A stretch of DNA of 64,000 nt from Fulvivirga sediminis (GTDB lineage: Bacteria > Bacteroidota > Bacteroidia > Cytophagales > Cyclobacteriaceae), in the NCBI RefSeq assembly GCF_016757215.1, contig NZ_JAESIY010000007.1:1-64000 (forward strand), in the 5' to 3' direction. Both the position numbers and the translations under genes were made by a program. How positions within the stretch are numbered: the stretch's first letter is position 1; the number at the start of each line of letters is the position of its first letter. Under the pieces are notes generated by a model, which worked only from the letters and a program-made list of their open reading frames with translations, did no database searches and had not been told where the DNA came from. This document shows positions 9,150 to 18,526 of the stretch, piece after piece.

Positions 9150-10862
9150 TTGACGAATTTTTCTAATCTGGGACTTTCAGATCCTTTATTGAAAGTGCTT
9201 ACAGAATTGAATTTTGATAAACCCACCGAAATTCAGCAGCAGGCGATCCCTATGTTAATCAATGAATCTCATAGAGACTTTATTGGTTTGGCCCAAACAG
9301 GTACAGGTAAAACGGCAGCTTTTGGCTTGCCCTTATTAGAGTCTATAGATCCTACTTATAAAGGTACTCAGGCTGTAGTATTAGCTCCTACGCGTGAGCT
9401 GGGGCAGCAAATAGGTCAGCAGTTAGAGTCTTTTTCTAAGTACATGAAGGGGGTGAAGATAGCTACAGTATATGGTGGTGCATCTATTCAAGGACAAATA
9501 CGTGCATTGAAACAATCTCCACAAATACTCATAGCTACTCCTGGCCGATTACTAGATTTATTGAACAGAAAGGCTGTGCAGCTTACCGGAGTACGCTACG
9601 TGGTGCTGGATGAAGCAGACGAGATGCTCAATATGGGCTTTAGAGAAGACCTTGATCATATACTTTCTTACACAGAAGGAGAGAAGGCCACCTGGCTTTT
9701 TTCTGCTACTATGGCCAAAGAGATCAGAGACATTGTAAAGAAATACATGCATGATCCTAATGAGGTTAAGATAGATACAGGCAATGTGGTTAATAAGAAT
9801 ATTGATCACCAATATTTTGCTGTTAAAGCGAAAGATAAGCCCTCTTTATTACAATATATAATACAGTTAGAGCCTGATATGAGAGGCATTATCTTCTGTA
9901 GAACCAAAAGAGATACACAAAGCTTAAGTGAGCAGCTTCAAAAACGTGGTTTACCTGTAGACGCGCTCCACGGCGATATGTCTCAGGCGCAAAGAGACCA
10001 GGTAATGAAGAGGTTTAAAAATCATACATTAGAATTTTTGCTAGCTACAGATGTGGCTGCCAGAGGTATTGATGTCAACGATATTACTCATGTTATTCAT
10101 TACGCTTTGCCTGATGATGCCGAATACTATACACACCGTAGTGGTAGAACGGGTAGAGCAGGGAAAAAAGGTATTTCTTTAAGCTTAGTAAGCAGCTCTG
10201 ATCAGAGAAAGCTTAAGTTTTTGCAAAAGAAACTCAATATTAGTTTTTCAGAATATACACTTCCTAGTCCGGTAGCTGTAGAGAATCAAAAACTAGTAGC
10301 TTGGGCCAAAAGAATAACTGATGTGAAGACTGATTATGAGGCTATCAATAGTCATCAGGCTGAAATATATGGCTCGTTTGAACATTTAACAAAAGAGGAG
10401 CTAATAGATAAACTTCTTACTATAGAGCTGGATAGCTTTGGTATCAGAGAACCTGCGTTTGATGTAGCTGATCTTGATTCAGTGAGCCTGGATGGCAAAG
10501 GTAGTTCTGGAGGCAGATATAAGCGCTTTTTCGTTAATATCGGTAAGATCGACGGCTTTGGAGCACCTGATCTGATAGACTTTATTATGGAATACTCTGG
10601 TTTGAATAAGAAGGCTATTGGTAATATTACCATGGAAGACAGACGTTCTTACTTCGAAGTGGAAAAAGAAGAGGCTAATGGACTAGAAGCAGCCTTTAAA
10701 GATCTTATGCTTGATGATAGAGAGATCCGTGTAAATACAGCTGAAGGGCGCTCTGGCAAAAAAGGAAAAGGAGGAGATCGACGCGGTGGTGGCGGCGGCG
10801 GAAAGTCACGCCAAAGGAAAAGCGGTGGCGGCGGCAGAGGTGGCCGTAACAGAAGAAGATAA
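9150..10862 (+). CDS. DEAD-box RNA helicase with DbpA-type RNA-binding tail
   Basis: A 570-residue ATP-dependent RNA helicase. The reading frame opens at a TTG, and the Q motif (LNFDKPTEIQQQAIP) follows directly, so the start is sound. Then motif I AQTGTGKTA, Ia PTRELGQQ, II VLDEADEML, III SAT, and motif VI HRSGRTGRAG. Residues ~460-535 fit the DbpA/CsdA RNA-binding domain, and the last ~40 residues are an Arg/Gly/Lys-rich disordered tail. Such proteins remodel structured RNA in ribosome assembly and cold growth. It is monocistronic with a good terminator. The choice between DeaD and DbpA orthology is open. Confidence 0.92.
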   Translation: MTNFSNLGLSDPLLKVLTELNFDKPTEIQQQAIPMLINESHRDFIGLAQTGTGKTAAFGLPLLESIDPTYKGTQAVVLAPTRELGQQIGQQLESFSKYMKGVKIATVYGGASIQGQIRALKQSPQILIATPGRLLDLLNRKAVQLTGVRYVVLDEADEMLNMGFREDLDHILSYTEGEKATWLFSATMAKEIRDIVKKYMHDPNEVKIDTGNVVNKNIDHQYFAVKAKDKPSLLQYIIQLEPDMRGIIFCRTKRDTQSLSEQLQKRGLPVDALHGDMSQAQRDQVMKRFKNHTLEFLLATDVAARGIDVNDITHVIHYALPDDAEYYTHRSGRTGRAGKKGISLSLVSSSDQRKLKFLQKKLNISFSEYTLPSPVAVENQKLVAWAKRITDVKTDYEAINSHQAEIYGSFEHLTKEELIDKLLTIELDSFGIREPAFDVADLDSVSLDGKGSSGGRYKRFFVNIGKIDGFGAPDLIDFIMEYSGLNKKAIGNITMEDRRSYFEVEKEEANGLEAAFKDLMLDDREIRVNTAEGRSGKKGKGGDRRGGGGGGKSRQRKSGGGGRGGRNRRR

Positions 10863-10896
10863 GTATAGAGCTTTGCTCATTATTTATAATTTTAGT

Positions 10897-10919
10897 AGCC
10901 GGGTAACTCCGGCTTTTTT
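10897..10919 (+). terminator. Terminator of the helicase gene
   Basis: Stem AGCCGG / CCGGCT with a 6 nt loop followed by five further T residues, 35 nt after the stop. Confidence 0.88.
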
Positions 10920-11153
10920 ATTTGCTATAAGTTTAGTAGAATATTGAATTATTCGAATTTTGTCACATACAAATAATGATATATTTGATTATTTATTATT
11001 GTAAAAATCAGATTTTCAATTAATTATATTTTTTGCCTCATATTAATGTTACATGAGTAGTGTTCTTTCGGGTTTGGGGTGTTTGTGATATTAATAGGTG
11101 TTATTATATTGTGTTATAAACATTTAATAATAAACCTAAATCTTAAAATCACA

Positions 11154-12335
11154 ATGAAAAACTTTCGAGTTTCTTTGTTAGGGCTATTTGTTAGCCTTAC
11201 AATCCTTTTATTTTCTTGTAATGACGACGCTGAATCTATAATTCAGGAGGGTGATCCATTGGCTATTACTGATGAGGTAATGCAGCAGTTTAAAGAACTG
11301 GGATTTGATCCTAGCGATATGCGATCTGAATTTACTGAAGATGTAATTACAGGCGAATCTTCTCCTGTTTATATCGTAGAAAATGACATTAGAATTTCTC
11401 CTTCAGAATTAAAAATAATGCTGGAAGACTATTCTAAGGGCAAGCCGATTACCGAGCAATATAGAACGACTAACCTGGTATCAGCCCCCAGAACTATAAG
11501 TGTATTAGGTTATTATTCTACTTCAGGAAGCTCATCTTCTTACCTTGATGCTACTATGAGATCGGGCTTGGAATTAGCTATAGAGAATTATAATGAGCTT
11601 AATCTGGGTATTCAATTTACGCTAGGTTTCGGTACTAACTCAAGCGCTTATGATATAGTAGTGAAACGTGTTTCTGGTAACGGTGGTGGCCAAGCTGGAT
11701 TTCCAACAGGAGGTAATCCGTATGGTAGTGTAATTATTCAGTCAGGTACCAGCAATTATGGCTTGAATGTAGTGGAGCATGTACTCACGCATGAATTAGG
11801 ACACTGCGTAGGTTTCAGACATACAGACTATTTTAACAGAGCTATTTCTTGTGGTAGCGGTGGTAATGAAGGATCTGCTGGAGTAGGAGCTATTAACATA
11901 CCAGGCACACCTGGTACTACTAATGTTGATTTGAATTCAATCATGTTGGCCTGCTTTAATGCAAATCAATCTGGCGAGTTTAGCGCTTATGATAAAACTG
12001 CTCTTAATACACTTTACCCAGGAAATTCAGTACCTTCTGATCCTCAGCTTACTGTGTCTACATCTTCTCTTTATCGTGCTTATAATTCACCTTCTACCAC
12101 GGTTAATGTGAGCTCTAATTTATCCTGGACAGTTAGTGACAATGCCAGTTGGTTATCAGTAAGTCCTACTAGTGGTTCTAATAACGGAAGCTTTACAGTA
12201 TCTACATTTTCCTATAATCAACCATGCGAACCAGCAAGAACGGCTACTATTACAGTTCGCGGAGGTTCTATTACCAGAACCATTACTGTAAGACAAACTT
12301 CGAGACCTTTAAGAAGAGGAGAGCAATGTCCCTAA
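11154..12335 (+). CDS. Secreted metzincin-like peptidase lipoprotein with BACON domain
   Basis: A 393-residue protein from ATG 11154. The N-terminus is a lipoprotein signal (hydrophobic stretch ending LLFSC). The zinc-binding motif HELGHCVGFRH (H213-H223) has the full HExxHxxGxxH spacing of metzincins, and NSIMLAC supplies a Met-turn. This resembles the M57 'dual-action HEIGH' family of Bacteroidota. The last ~90 residues (LSWTVSDNASWLSVSPTSG, TATITVRGG) are a BACON domain, a beta-sandwich thought to bind carbohydrate or mucin. Expected at the outer membrane or cell surface, degrading extracellular protein. A longer frame opens upstream at 11079, but the signal peptide sets the start at 11154. 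A terminator follows. Confidence 0.87.
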   Translation: MKNFRVSLLGLFVSLTILLFSCNDDAESIIQEGDPLAITDEVMQQFKELGFDPSDMRSEFTEDVITGESSPVYIVENDIRISPSELKIMLEDYSKGKPITEQYRTTNLVSAPRTISVLGYYSTSGSSSSYLDATMRSGLELAIENYNELNLGIQFTLGFGTNSSAYDIVVKRVSGNGGGQAGFPTGGNPYGSVIIQSGTSNYGLNVVEHVLTHELGHCVGFRHTDYFNRAISCGSGGNEGSAGVGAINIPGTPGTTNVDLNSIMLACFNANQSGEFSAYDKTALNTLYPGNSVPSDPQLTVSTSSLYRAYNSPSTTVNVSSNLSWTVSDNASWLSVSPTSGSNNGSFTVSTFSYNQPCEPARTATITVRGGSITRTITVRQTSRPLRRGEQCP

Positions 12336-12356
12336 TTTTTAGTTAACTTATTTATT

Positions 12357-12381
12357 AAAGGCCACTTCTTGTGGCCTTTTT
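12357..12381 (+). terminator. Terminator of the BACON peptidase gene
   Basis: Stem AAAGGCCAC / GTGGCCTTT with loop TTCTT and a T-tract. It separates the peptidase from the ATP-grasp cluster. Confidence 0.9.
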
Positions 12382-12483
12382 GTTATTTGAAATATTGGAA
12401 AATTTAAATTTTTAAAAACAATTTTGCCACTGAGAGCCTTAGTATAATAAAGAATTATTCTATAACCTTAAATAAAACCTACT

Positions 12484-13704
12484 ATGGCTCAGTGTTTTGC
12501 ACTTATGGGTTGGAGCTTACCCGTAATAGAAAGTATGCAGAAGATCAACAAACCTTTCGTTGTTGTTTCTTTCCCCGATTTTGAAAACTATGCTAAAGAA
12601 AATAACATTCCCTTCGTTCCGTATCAGCTTAACGAATGGAGCGACAGCTCAAATTCTTTAGATCTCGCCGAAAAATTAAAGCCTTTTAATGTTGATGTGG
12701 CTGTTCCCCTTTTTGAAGAAACGGTGGAGTGGGCAGGAGCTCTTAATTCACTTTATAGAAATGATCCAAGAGTCTTAAATAGAGCCTTTCTATTTAGAAA
12801 CAAAGCCATGATGAAGCGTAAAGCTTTGATCGGAGGTTTAAGAGTAGGACTGTTTGAAGAAGTATTTAACAGAGAAGGAGTAAAGAGCTTCATGACCAGG
12901 CTGAATGAGGCTAACCTTCAACTGAACGGTGAAGAAGATAGCTGGGTTCATATTAAACCATTTGCTTCTGCAGGAACTGTGGGGCATAGGCTATTAAGGT
13001 CTATGAGTGATATCGATGAAAAAGTAGAAGACGATGATTTTCCTTGCCTTGCAGAAAGTCACCTTTCCGGACAGGAGTTTTCTTGTGAAGCCTTTGTACA
13101 TGGAGGTAAAGTGCGATTCTTAAACATTACTGAATATGTACGATTAGGCTATTCTAATTTTATTCCCGAAGGAAACTATCTTAACTCTAAGAGAGATAGA
13201 ATTTTAGGTGAAGTTCAGAAGCTGGTGGATATATTCGGAATCGAATACGGCATGGTACACCCAGAGTGGTTCCTCACAGATAAAGATGAAATAAGCTTTG
13301 GTGAAACAGCCTGTAGAATACCTGGAGGGCATATCTTAGAATTGGCAGCTAAAGCTTATGATTTTGATGCATTGGCAGCATTTGTTCTTTGTCATGACCC
13401 TAGTCTTACCGAAGACGAGCTGCAACAAATATTACCACCAATGGATGCTCGACCACAGACCTTTTATGGTAATGTGATGATATACCCTCATAAAAATAGC
13501 ATTTCTAAACTGGAAATACCTGAGGAACTCAAAGAGGAGCCGTATTTCTTAGATCATAATCTAGTGCCTCCTATGACTACTCAAAAGATAAGTGATAGGG
13601 CTGGTTTTGGAAACCACTTTGGCACAGTTAATTTCAAAGGAGAAGATCCTGATAGAATGCGAGAATTACTACTGCATTACGAAAATGTAGACTTTTACTT
13701 ATAA
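12484..13704 (+). CDS. ATP-grasp ligase, first gene of the papain-like cluster
   Basis: A 406-residue cytoplasmic protein with an ATP-grasp fold. The ATP-binding Lys lies in WVHIKPFASAGTVG, the adenine-binding strand in CLAESHLSGQEFSCEAF, and the metal-binding acidic/Arg pair in the final strand (SFGETACRIPGGH). Family members join a carboxylate to an amine through an acyl phosphate: amino-acid ligases, peptide-antibiotic ligases and carboxylases. The overall pattern is closest to L-amino-acid ligase/BacD-like enzymes, but substrate cannot be named. The next gene starts 9-12 nt after its stop, giving a coupled operon with the papain-like protein and an alanine racemase homologue. The product could be a dipeptide or a modified amino acid (inference). 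Confidence 0.82.
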   Translation: MAQCFALMGWSLPVIESMQKINKPFVVVSFPDFENYAKENNIPFVPYQLNEWSDSSNSLDLAEKLKPFNVDVAVPLFEETVEWAGALNSLYRNDPRVLNRAFLFRNKAMMKRKALIGGLRVGLFEEVFNREGVKSFMTRLNEANLQLNGEEDSWVHIKPFASAGTVGHRLLRSMSDIDEKVEDDDFPCLAESHLSGQEFSCEAFVHGGKVRFLNITEYVRLGYSNFIPEGNYLNSKRDRILGEVQKLVDIFGIEYGMVHPEWFLTDKDEISFGETACRIPGGHILELAAKAYDFDALAAFVLCHDPSLTEDELQQILPPMDARPQTFYGNVMIYPHKNSISKLEIPEELKEEPYFLDHNLVPPMTTQKISDRAGFGNHFGTVNFKGEDPDRMRELLLHYENVDFYL

Positions 13705-13715
13705 AGAAAATATTG

Positions 13716-15716
13716 ATGGTGGAAAATGGAATTATCCAACAGAATAATAGTCGGTTGGAAGAAGTGTTGAATGAGCTTAAAGAGGCCACCAAACTTACTA
13801 AAGCTGAGAAAGCTAATAAGTTTATGGGTCAGCTGGATTTACTAATCGATACTCAAGAGGGTATCGATTTTGTTTATCATAAAATAGGTGAAATTACCGA
13901 AGCGGGGATTTTTGAAGGCTCTGTCTGGAATGATACTGATAAGCTAGTCCCTGCCTTAGTGAATGGAACCTACAAGAGTGGTCACCCTGGGTCTACAATA
14001 GAGGTGCTGAGTGAGTTACGCATCCTGGCTATAGTTCAAAAGGAATTGAAAGATGAAAACATGGGGCCAGAAGAGGCCTCTGATTTCCTGGAAGAGGTAT
14101 TAGTAGCTAACCTGGAATTTGTTTTTAATGAGCCGCTGGAGGAGACCAGGCTTATGATGAGTGAACATGAGCTTAAGAAGGTACACAGCCTTTTTAACTA
14201 TATTTCAGAACGCATTCATCTGGATGGCATTAAGACTAAATTAGTAGAAGAGTTAACACTTATTTGCGAGCAAAGGCCAGTAGTTACTGAGAAGCAAAGG
14301 AGGATTATAGCGCTCATTAAAGAGAAAATGGATCTTGATCCTGAAAGCCCGGTTGACGCTGAGCTTTTAGGTTTTCAGAATAGTATTTATTGTCCTACTA
14401 CAGGTTCTAAAGATAAGAGCCTGAAAGAGTATAAAGCCTATTTATCTCAACTGGAAGAGCAAGAGCTCTTGCGAGAAGCTGGTGAAGCCAGTAGCACAAT
14501 GCTTAAATATGGTTTGGTAAGTCCTTACCATGGCCAGCTGCTACTGTATCTGGTGAAAAACGGTTATGATAAGGCCGCTTACATCAGCTTGGGCGTAAGC
14601 GCTGTAGGTGAAGCCAAGTGGTTTCAATATCAGGAATATTTAACTAAGTTAATATTAGAGACTGTAAGACCATATAATTGCCAATGTATTTACGGATTAT
14701 CTAATATGCTCGAGAATGGAATAATTTCTCGATCAGCGGTACGATCCGGACTTTCAAATATTAGAACAATCACGCTTCACCCCAAAGTGGAAAACAGGAT
14801 ATCGAAGTCTAATATTGAAAGAGACCCCGAAGAAAAAATCACGGCTTTACAATATTTGGTTGGAGCACTTATAAGAATTTTGGGGCAGCCGTTAGGAGTA
14901 GGGCAGGGTAATAACCCTACCTGTCAGTCAGCACGAGGAATTAGTATGTGGAGTCAATATGCTCCTGGAAAGCTGATTAACCTGGTAATGACAGCAGCTA
15001 CCCATAATGATCTTACTTTTCGTTTTGAGGGGCAGGAAATTACCGCTTCCTTAGTGGGTAAAGGATTAGTGCAAAAGTTAGATTACAATCTTGATTCAGT
15101 CTCAGTGGTGCTGGTAGGTATGCTAGATAAAATATATAATGAGATGATGCTCAGAGCCTCTGGTCGTCTGGAAGATCCTCATAAGTGGGTAAACCCAGCG
15201 CTTTATGGTCAATGGATACAGATTGGTTTTGCTTCAGCATATGATTATAAGTATAATGCCATTGTGGATTTTGATGGCTTCGTTAAAATATTTTATGCTA
15301 CCTCTCATCCTTTGTATAATGGCAATCATCAGGTGATGTATCCTAATCCTGTGGGTATTTTTGTAACTACCTCTACCGGAAAAATGTTAGGTTTTCATGC
15401 CATATCATTACTTAGGGTTGACGCTGATCCTTCAGGTGAAATGCGAGCATATTTTCTTAATCCGAATAACGAAGGTAGACAGGATTGGGGACAGGGAATT
15501 AAACCTTCTGTATTTGGAAATGGAGAACTACACGGTGAATCATCGCTCCCTGTAAATCAATTTGCTGCTAGAATGTATGCTTTTCATTACAATGTACTGG
15601 AGGCTGAAAACAGGGTGAATGATGTGCCAGATGAGGCAGTTAAAGAAGTAAGAGAATTAGCCCAGGAAAGCTGGGGAAAATCATATAATTGGATAGAAAT
15701 TAATAAAAAATGGTAA
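13716..15716 (+). CDS. Unnamed 666-residue protein with a papain-like catalytic pattern
   Basis: I know no family name for this protein. The N-terminal ~250 residues are helical and charged, without signal peptide or membrane segment. The C-terminal half has a pattern typical of papain-fold cysteine peptidases. Q397 is followed by exactly five residues then C403 (QGNNPTCQSARGISMW), the Gln-x5-Cys spacing of the oxyanion-hole Gln and nucleophile. H561 lies in GFHAISLLRV. N582 lies in YFLNPNNEGRQDWGQG, resembling the Asn-Ser-Trp-Gly region. It may cleave or transfer peptide or isopeptide bonds. A TTG one codon upstream is also open, but the ATG at 13716 is preferred. The stop overlaps the racemase start by 7 bp. 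Peptidase function is inference from motif order and spacing. Confidence 0.6.
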   Translation: MVENGIIQQNNSRLEEVLNELKEATKLTKAEKANKFMGQLDLLIDTQEGIDFVYHKIGEITEAGIFEGSVWNDTDKLVPALVNGTYKSGHPGSTIEVLSELRILAIVQKELKDENMGPEEASDFLEEVLVANLEFVFNEPLEETRLMMSEHELKKVHSLFNYISERIHLDGIKTKLVEELTLICEQRPVVTEKQRRIIALIKEKMDLDPESPVDAELLGFQNSIYCPTTGSKDKSLKEYKAYLSQLEEQELLREAGEASSTMLKYGLVSPYHGQLLLYLVKNGYDKAAYISLGVSAVGEAKWFQYQEYLTKLILETVRPYNCQCIYGLSNMLENGIISRSAVRSGLSNIRTITLHPKVENRISKSNIERDPEEKITALQYLVGALIRILGQPLGVGQGNNPTCQSARGISMWSQYAPGKLINLVMTAATHNDLTFRFEGQEITASLVGKGLVQKLDYNLDSVSVVLVGMLDKIYNEMMLRASGRLEDPHKWVNPALYGQWIQIGFASAYDYKYNAIVDFDGFVKIFYATSHPLYNGNHQVMYPNPVGIFVTTSTGKMLGFHAISLLRVDADPSGEMRAYFLNPNNEGRQDWGQGIKPSVFGNGELHGESSLPVNQFAARMYAFHYNVLEAENRVNDVPDEAVKEVRELAQESWGKSYNWIEINKKW

Positions 15717-16867
15717 AACATTCGTCTAGGATATTTTTAAACCAAACAGCATTAAAAGGAAATTTTAATTTTATAAGAAAAAAAGTAGGAGATAACGTAA
15801 GAATATCTTCGGTAGTAAAAGCCAATGCCTATGGACACGGCATTGGTACTTTTGTGCCCATGGCAGAGAAGTGTGGCATTAATCATTTCGCCACAGCCAG
15901 TGCTTTTGAGGCAGAAGAGGTGCTAGATGCTTGCTCGCAAAGTAGCAGTATAATGATCATGGGCCTGCTCTATAATGAGGATATGAAGTGGGCTGTTAAA
16001 AATAATATTGAGTTTTACACCTTTAACTTAGATAAGCTTCAAAGTGCTTTAGATGCAGCATTAGAAGTTGGCAAACCTGCCAAAATTCATTTGGAGGTAG
16101 AAACAGGGGCCAATAGAACAGGTTTACAAGCCGATGAATTTGGTAAGGCACTGTCTTTTTTGAAAAAGCATCAGGAGCATCTCATTTTTGAAGGACTTTG
16201 TACCCATTTTGGAGGAGCGGAAAGTCTTTCAAATCAATTTAAAATCGATTCTCAGCATAAAAGGTACAAAGAATTTTTAAAGCAATGTAGCGCTAAAAGT
16301 GTAATGCCTAAATACAGGCATATAGCTTGCTCAGCAGCAGCTTTGGCTTACAAAGATACACTTTATGATATGGTAAGAATAGGAGTGGCGCAATATGGTT
16401 TTTGGCCTAGCCCTGATATTTACTACATGCATTTGCAGGAGACAGGAAAGAAAAAAGAAAATACCTTAAAGCGGATTTTTAATTGGAAAACGGATATCAT
16501 GGATCTTAGGTCTGTGAAAGCTGGTGAGTTTATAGGATACGGCACAGCCTATCAGGCCACCCATGATATGGATATAGCCGTATTGCCTTTAGGATACTCT
16601 AACGGTTACCCAAGGGCTTTATCTAATAGAGGCCATGTTTTAATTGGTGGAAAAAAGGCCCCAATTGTGGGGTTAATCAACATGAACCTATTTATGGTAG
16701 ATGTGTCTCATATTAATGATGTTAAAGTAGGTGATGAAGTGGTTTTGATAGGTAGACAAAACAATAATGTAATAAATATTAGTTCTTTTACAGATTTTAC
16801 GCAGCTACTCAATAATGAAATGCTCAGCAGACTGCCTTCTGCTATTCCTAGAAAGGCAATAAAATAG
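15710..16867 (+). CDS. Alanine racemase homologue (PLP, fold type III)
   Basis: A 385-residue Alr-family protein. K37 in SSVVKANAYGHG is the PLP lysine, and Y277 in AGEFIGYGTAY is the second catalytic base. The C-terminal beta domain is present (LPLGYSNGYPRAL, ending SRLPSAIPRKAIK). The block usually reading near Gly-Arg-Val-Cys-Met-Asp is here GLINMNLFMVDV, so some usual active-site neighbours are altered. It should interconvert L- and D-alanine or a related amino acid. The start overlaps the papain-like gene by 7 bp, so the two are co-translated. Whether this is the cell's only alanine racemase for peptidoglycan or a dedicated enzyme of this cluster cannot be decided here. Confidence 0.85.
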   Translation: MVKHSSRIFLNQTALKGNFNFIRKKVGDNVRISSVVKANAYGHGIGTFVPMAEKCGINHFATASAFEAEEVLDACSQSSSIMIMGLLYNEDMKWAVKNNIEFYTFNLDKLQSALDAALEVGKPAKIHLEVETGANRTGLQADEFGKALSFLKKHQEHLIFEGLCTHFGGAESLSNQFKIDSQHKRYKEFLKQCSAKSVMPKYRHIACSAAALAYKDTLYDMVRIGVAQYGFWPSPDIYYMHLQETGKKKENTLKRIFNWKTDIMDLRSVKAGEFIGYGTAYQATHDMDIAVLPLGYSNGYPRALSNRGHVLIGGKKAPIVGLINMNLFMVDVSHINDVKVGDEVVLIGRQNNNVINISSFTDFTQLLNNEMLSRLPSAIPRKAIK

Positions 16868-16899
16868 AATCAGGCACGCTTCTTGACCTATTAAGTGTT

Positions 16900-17496
16900 A
16901 TGAAAGTTATGTCAGATCAATCAGAAGAAACGAGCTTGAACCTGGAGGAGTTTGCCAGCCAGAAAATTATTCCTGAAGCCTTAAATAGGGAAGTGCTCAC
17001 AGCTCTTTCATATTATCCTGAGCTGAAGGATACAAGAATTAGATTTGTTTTTAAAGAAAACATCAAGAAGTCTTTTATGCAGGCCCAGCCTATAATCAAG
17101 TCTATGTTCTCTGGAAAAGTCAATAGAGAATATGTGATTTTTATAAGCCGTTTTTTTAAAATTGGAAATGAAAAAATCTTCATTCATAACATACCTTTTG
17201 ATGTAGTAGTGGGCTGGATAGGCCATGAGCTAGGGCATGTTATGGATTATAAAAATCGGGGCCTTTTAAGAATGATTAAATTTGGGATTGGCTATTTGAT
17301 ATCAAAATCATATGTAATTGGCGCTGAGAGGGTAGCTGATACATTTGCCATAGAGCACGGATTGGCTGACAAGATAATAGCTACAAAAAATTATATATTA
17401 AATCACGCAGATCTTCCTGAGAAATATAAGAACAAGATAAGAAAGTTTTACATGGCACCAGAAGAAGTAATGATGATAGTGCAAAGTAAATCCTAA
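16900..17496 (+). CDS. HExxH zinc-peptidase-like protein of the cluster
   Basis: A 198-residue protein with a gluzincin-like arrangement: HELGH at residues 109-113 and, 30 residues later, ERVAD at 143-147, matching the third-ligand Glu and the ExxxD pattern seen in M48-like peptidases. There is no signal peptide; a moderately hydrophobic stretch lies between the two motifs (IKFGIGYLIS). It lies 32 bp after the racemase homologue on the same strand and probably belongs to the same transcript. Substrate is unknown. The M48-like assignment is inferred from motif spacing only, as the protein is much shorter than typical M48 enzymes. Confidence 0.65.
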   Translation: MKVMSDQSEETSLNLEEFASQKIIPEALNREVLTALSYYPELKDTRIRFVFKENIKKSFMQAQPIIKSMFSGKVNREYVIFISRFFKIGNEKIFIHNIPFDVVVGWIGHELGHVMDYKNRGLLRMIKFGIGYLISKSYVIGAERVADTFAIEHGLADKIIATKNYILNHADLPEKYKNKIRKFYMAPEEVMMIVQSKS

Positions 17497-17536
17497 TGTC
17501 ATTGTCTAAGGAGATGATCTGGTATATTTTTGAAAG

Positions 17537-18511
17537 ATGAAAGTTATAGCAATTACCCAACCCGGTGAAGCAGAGGTGTTGAAAGTGAATGAGAGACCAA
17601 CGCCTGGAATTGCAGCATCGGAAGTATTGATAAATGTAAAGGCCGCAGGCGTTAACCGACCTGATGTGATGCAAAGACAAGGAAAATATCCGGCACCCGA
17701 CGGAGCTCCTGAAGATATTCCTGGTTTAGAAGTAGCAGGTGTAGTAGAAGAAAGTAATCATGATCGCTGGAAGATAGGAGATAAAGTATGTGCTTTGTTG
17801 GCTGGCGGAGGATATGCCGAATACGTGGCCGTATCAGGAGATCAATGTCTTCCTATTCCGGAAGGGCTCAGTTATATAGAAGCAGCGGCTCTGCCAGAGA
17901 CTTTCTTTACGGTATGGACTAATATTTTTGACCTTGGCCAATTCAAAGCCGGTGACAAGGTGCTTATACATGGAGGAACCAGTGGTATAGGTGTGGCTGC
18001 TATTCAAATGGTGACAGCCTTAGGGGGAACAGTTTTTACCACCGTAGGAAATGAAGACAAACAAGCCATGGCTGAAAAGCTGGGGGCAGAAAAAGCGATC
18101 AACTATAAGACCCATGATTTCGAAGAGGAGATTAAAACTCTAACTAGCAAGCAGGGAGTAAATATTATTCTGGATATGATTGGTGGCGAGTACACTTCCA
18201 AAAACATAAACATTTTATCTACAGATGGTAAACTGATCATTATCAATGCCATGAATGGAAGAATGGGAGAGGTAGATCTTTTAAAAGTTATGAGCAGAAG
18301 GTTGACGATTACAGGCTCTACATTAAGACCACGAGACAGTCAATTTAAAGGGAAAATTAGGGCTCATTTAGAAGAAAAGGTATGGCCTTTATTAGACAAC
18401 AAAACTATTTCCCCTATCATTTACGATGAATTTCCACTAGAGCAGGCGGCTGATGCCCATAAGCTGATGGAAAGCAGTAAACATATAGGTAAGATAATTT
18501 TGACTCTATAA
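17537..18511 (+). CDS. NAD(P)H quinone oxidoreductase, zinc-free MDR family
   Basis: A 324-residue medium-chain dehydrogenase/reductase of the quinone oxidoreductase (zeta-crystallin/PIG3) type. GVNRPDVMQRQGKYP and IPGLEVAGVVEE mark the N-terminal GroES-like domain, and LIHGGTSGIGVAAIQ the Rossmann nucleotide site. The catalytic zinc ligands of alcohol dehydrogenases are absent. It should reduce quinones or enones with NADPH. It follows the HExxH gene by 40 bp on the same strand, but its link to the cluster may be only positional, since such genes are common housekeeping redox enzymes. Confidence 0.88.
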   Translation: MKVIAITQPGEAEVLKVNERPTPGIAASEVLINVKAAGVNRPDVMQRQGKYPAPDGAPEDIPGLEVAGVVEESNHDRWKIGDKVCALLAGGGYAEYVAVSGDQCLPIPEGLSYIEAAALPETFFTVWTNIFDLGQFKAGDKVLIHGGTSGIGVAAIQMVTALGGTVFTTVGNEDKQAMAEKLGAEKAINYKTHDFEEEIKTLTSKQGVNIILDMIGGEYTSKNINILSTDGKLIIINAMNGRMGEVDLLKVMSRRLTITGSTLRPRDSQFKGKIRAHLEEKVWPLLDNKTISPIIYDEFPLEQAADAHKLMESSKHIGKIILTL

Positions 18512-18526
18512 AACCGATGATTTTTG

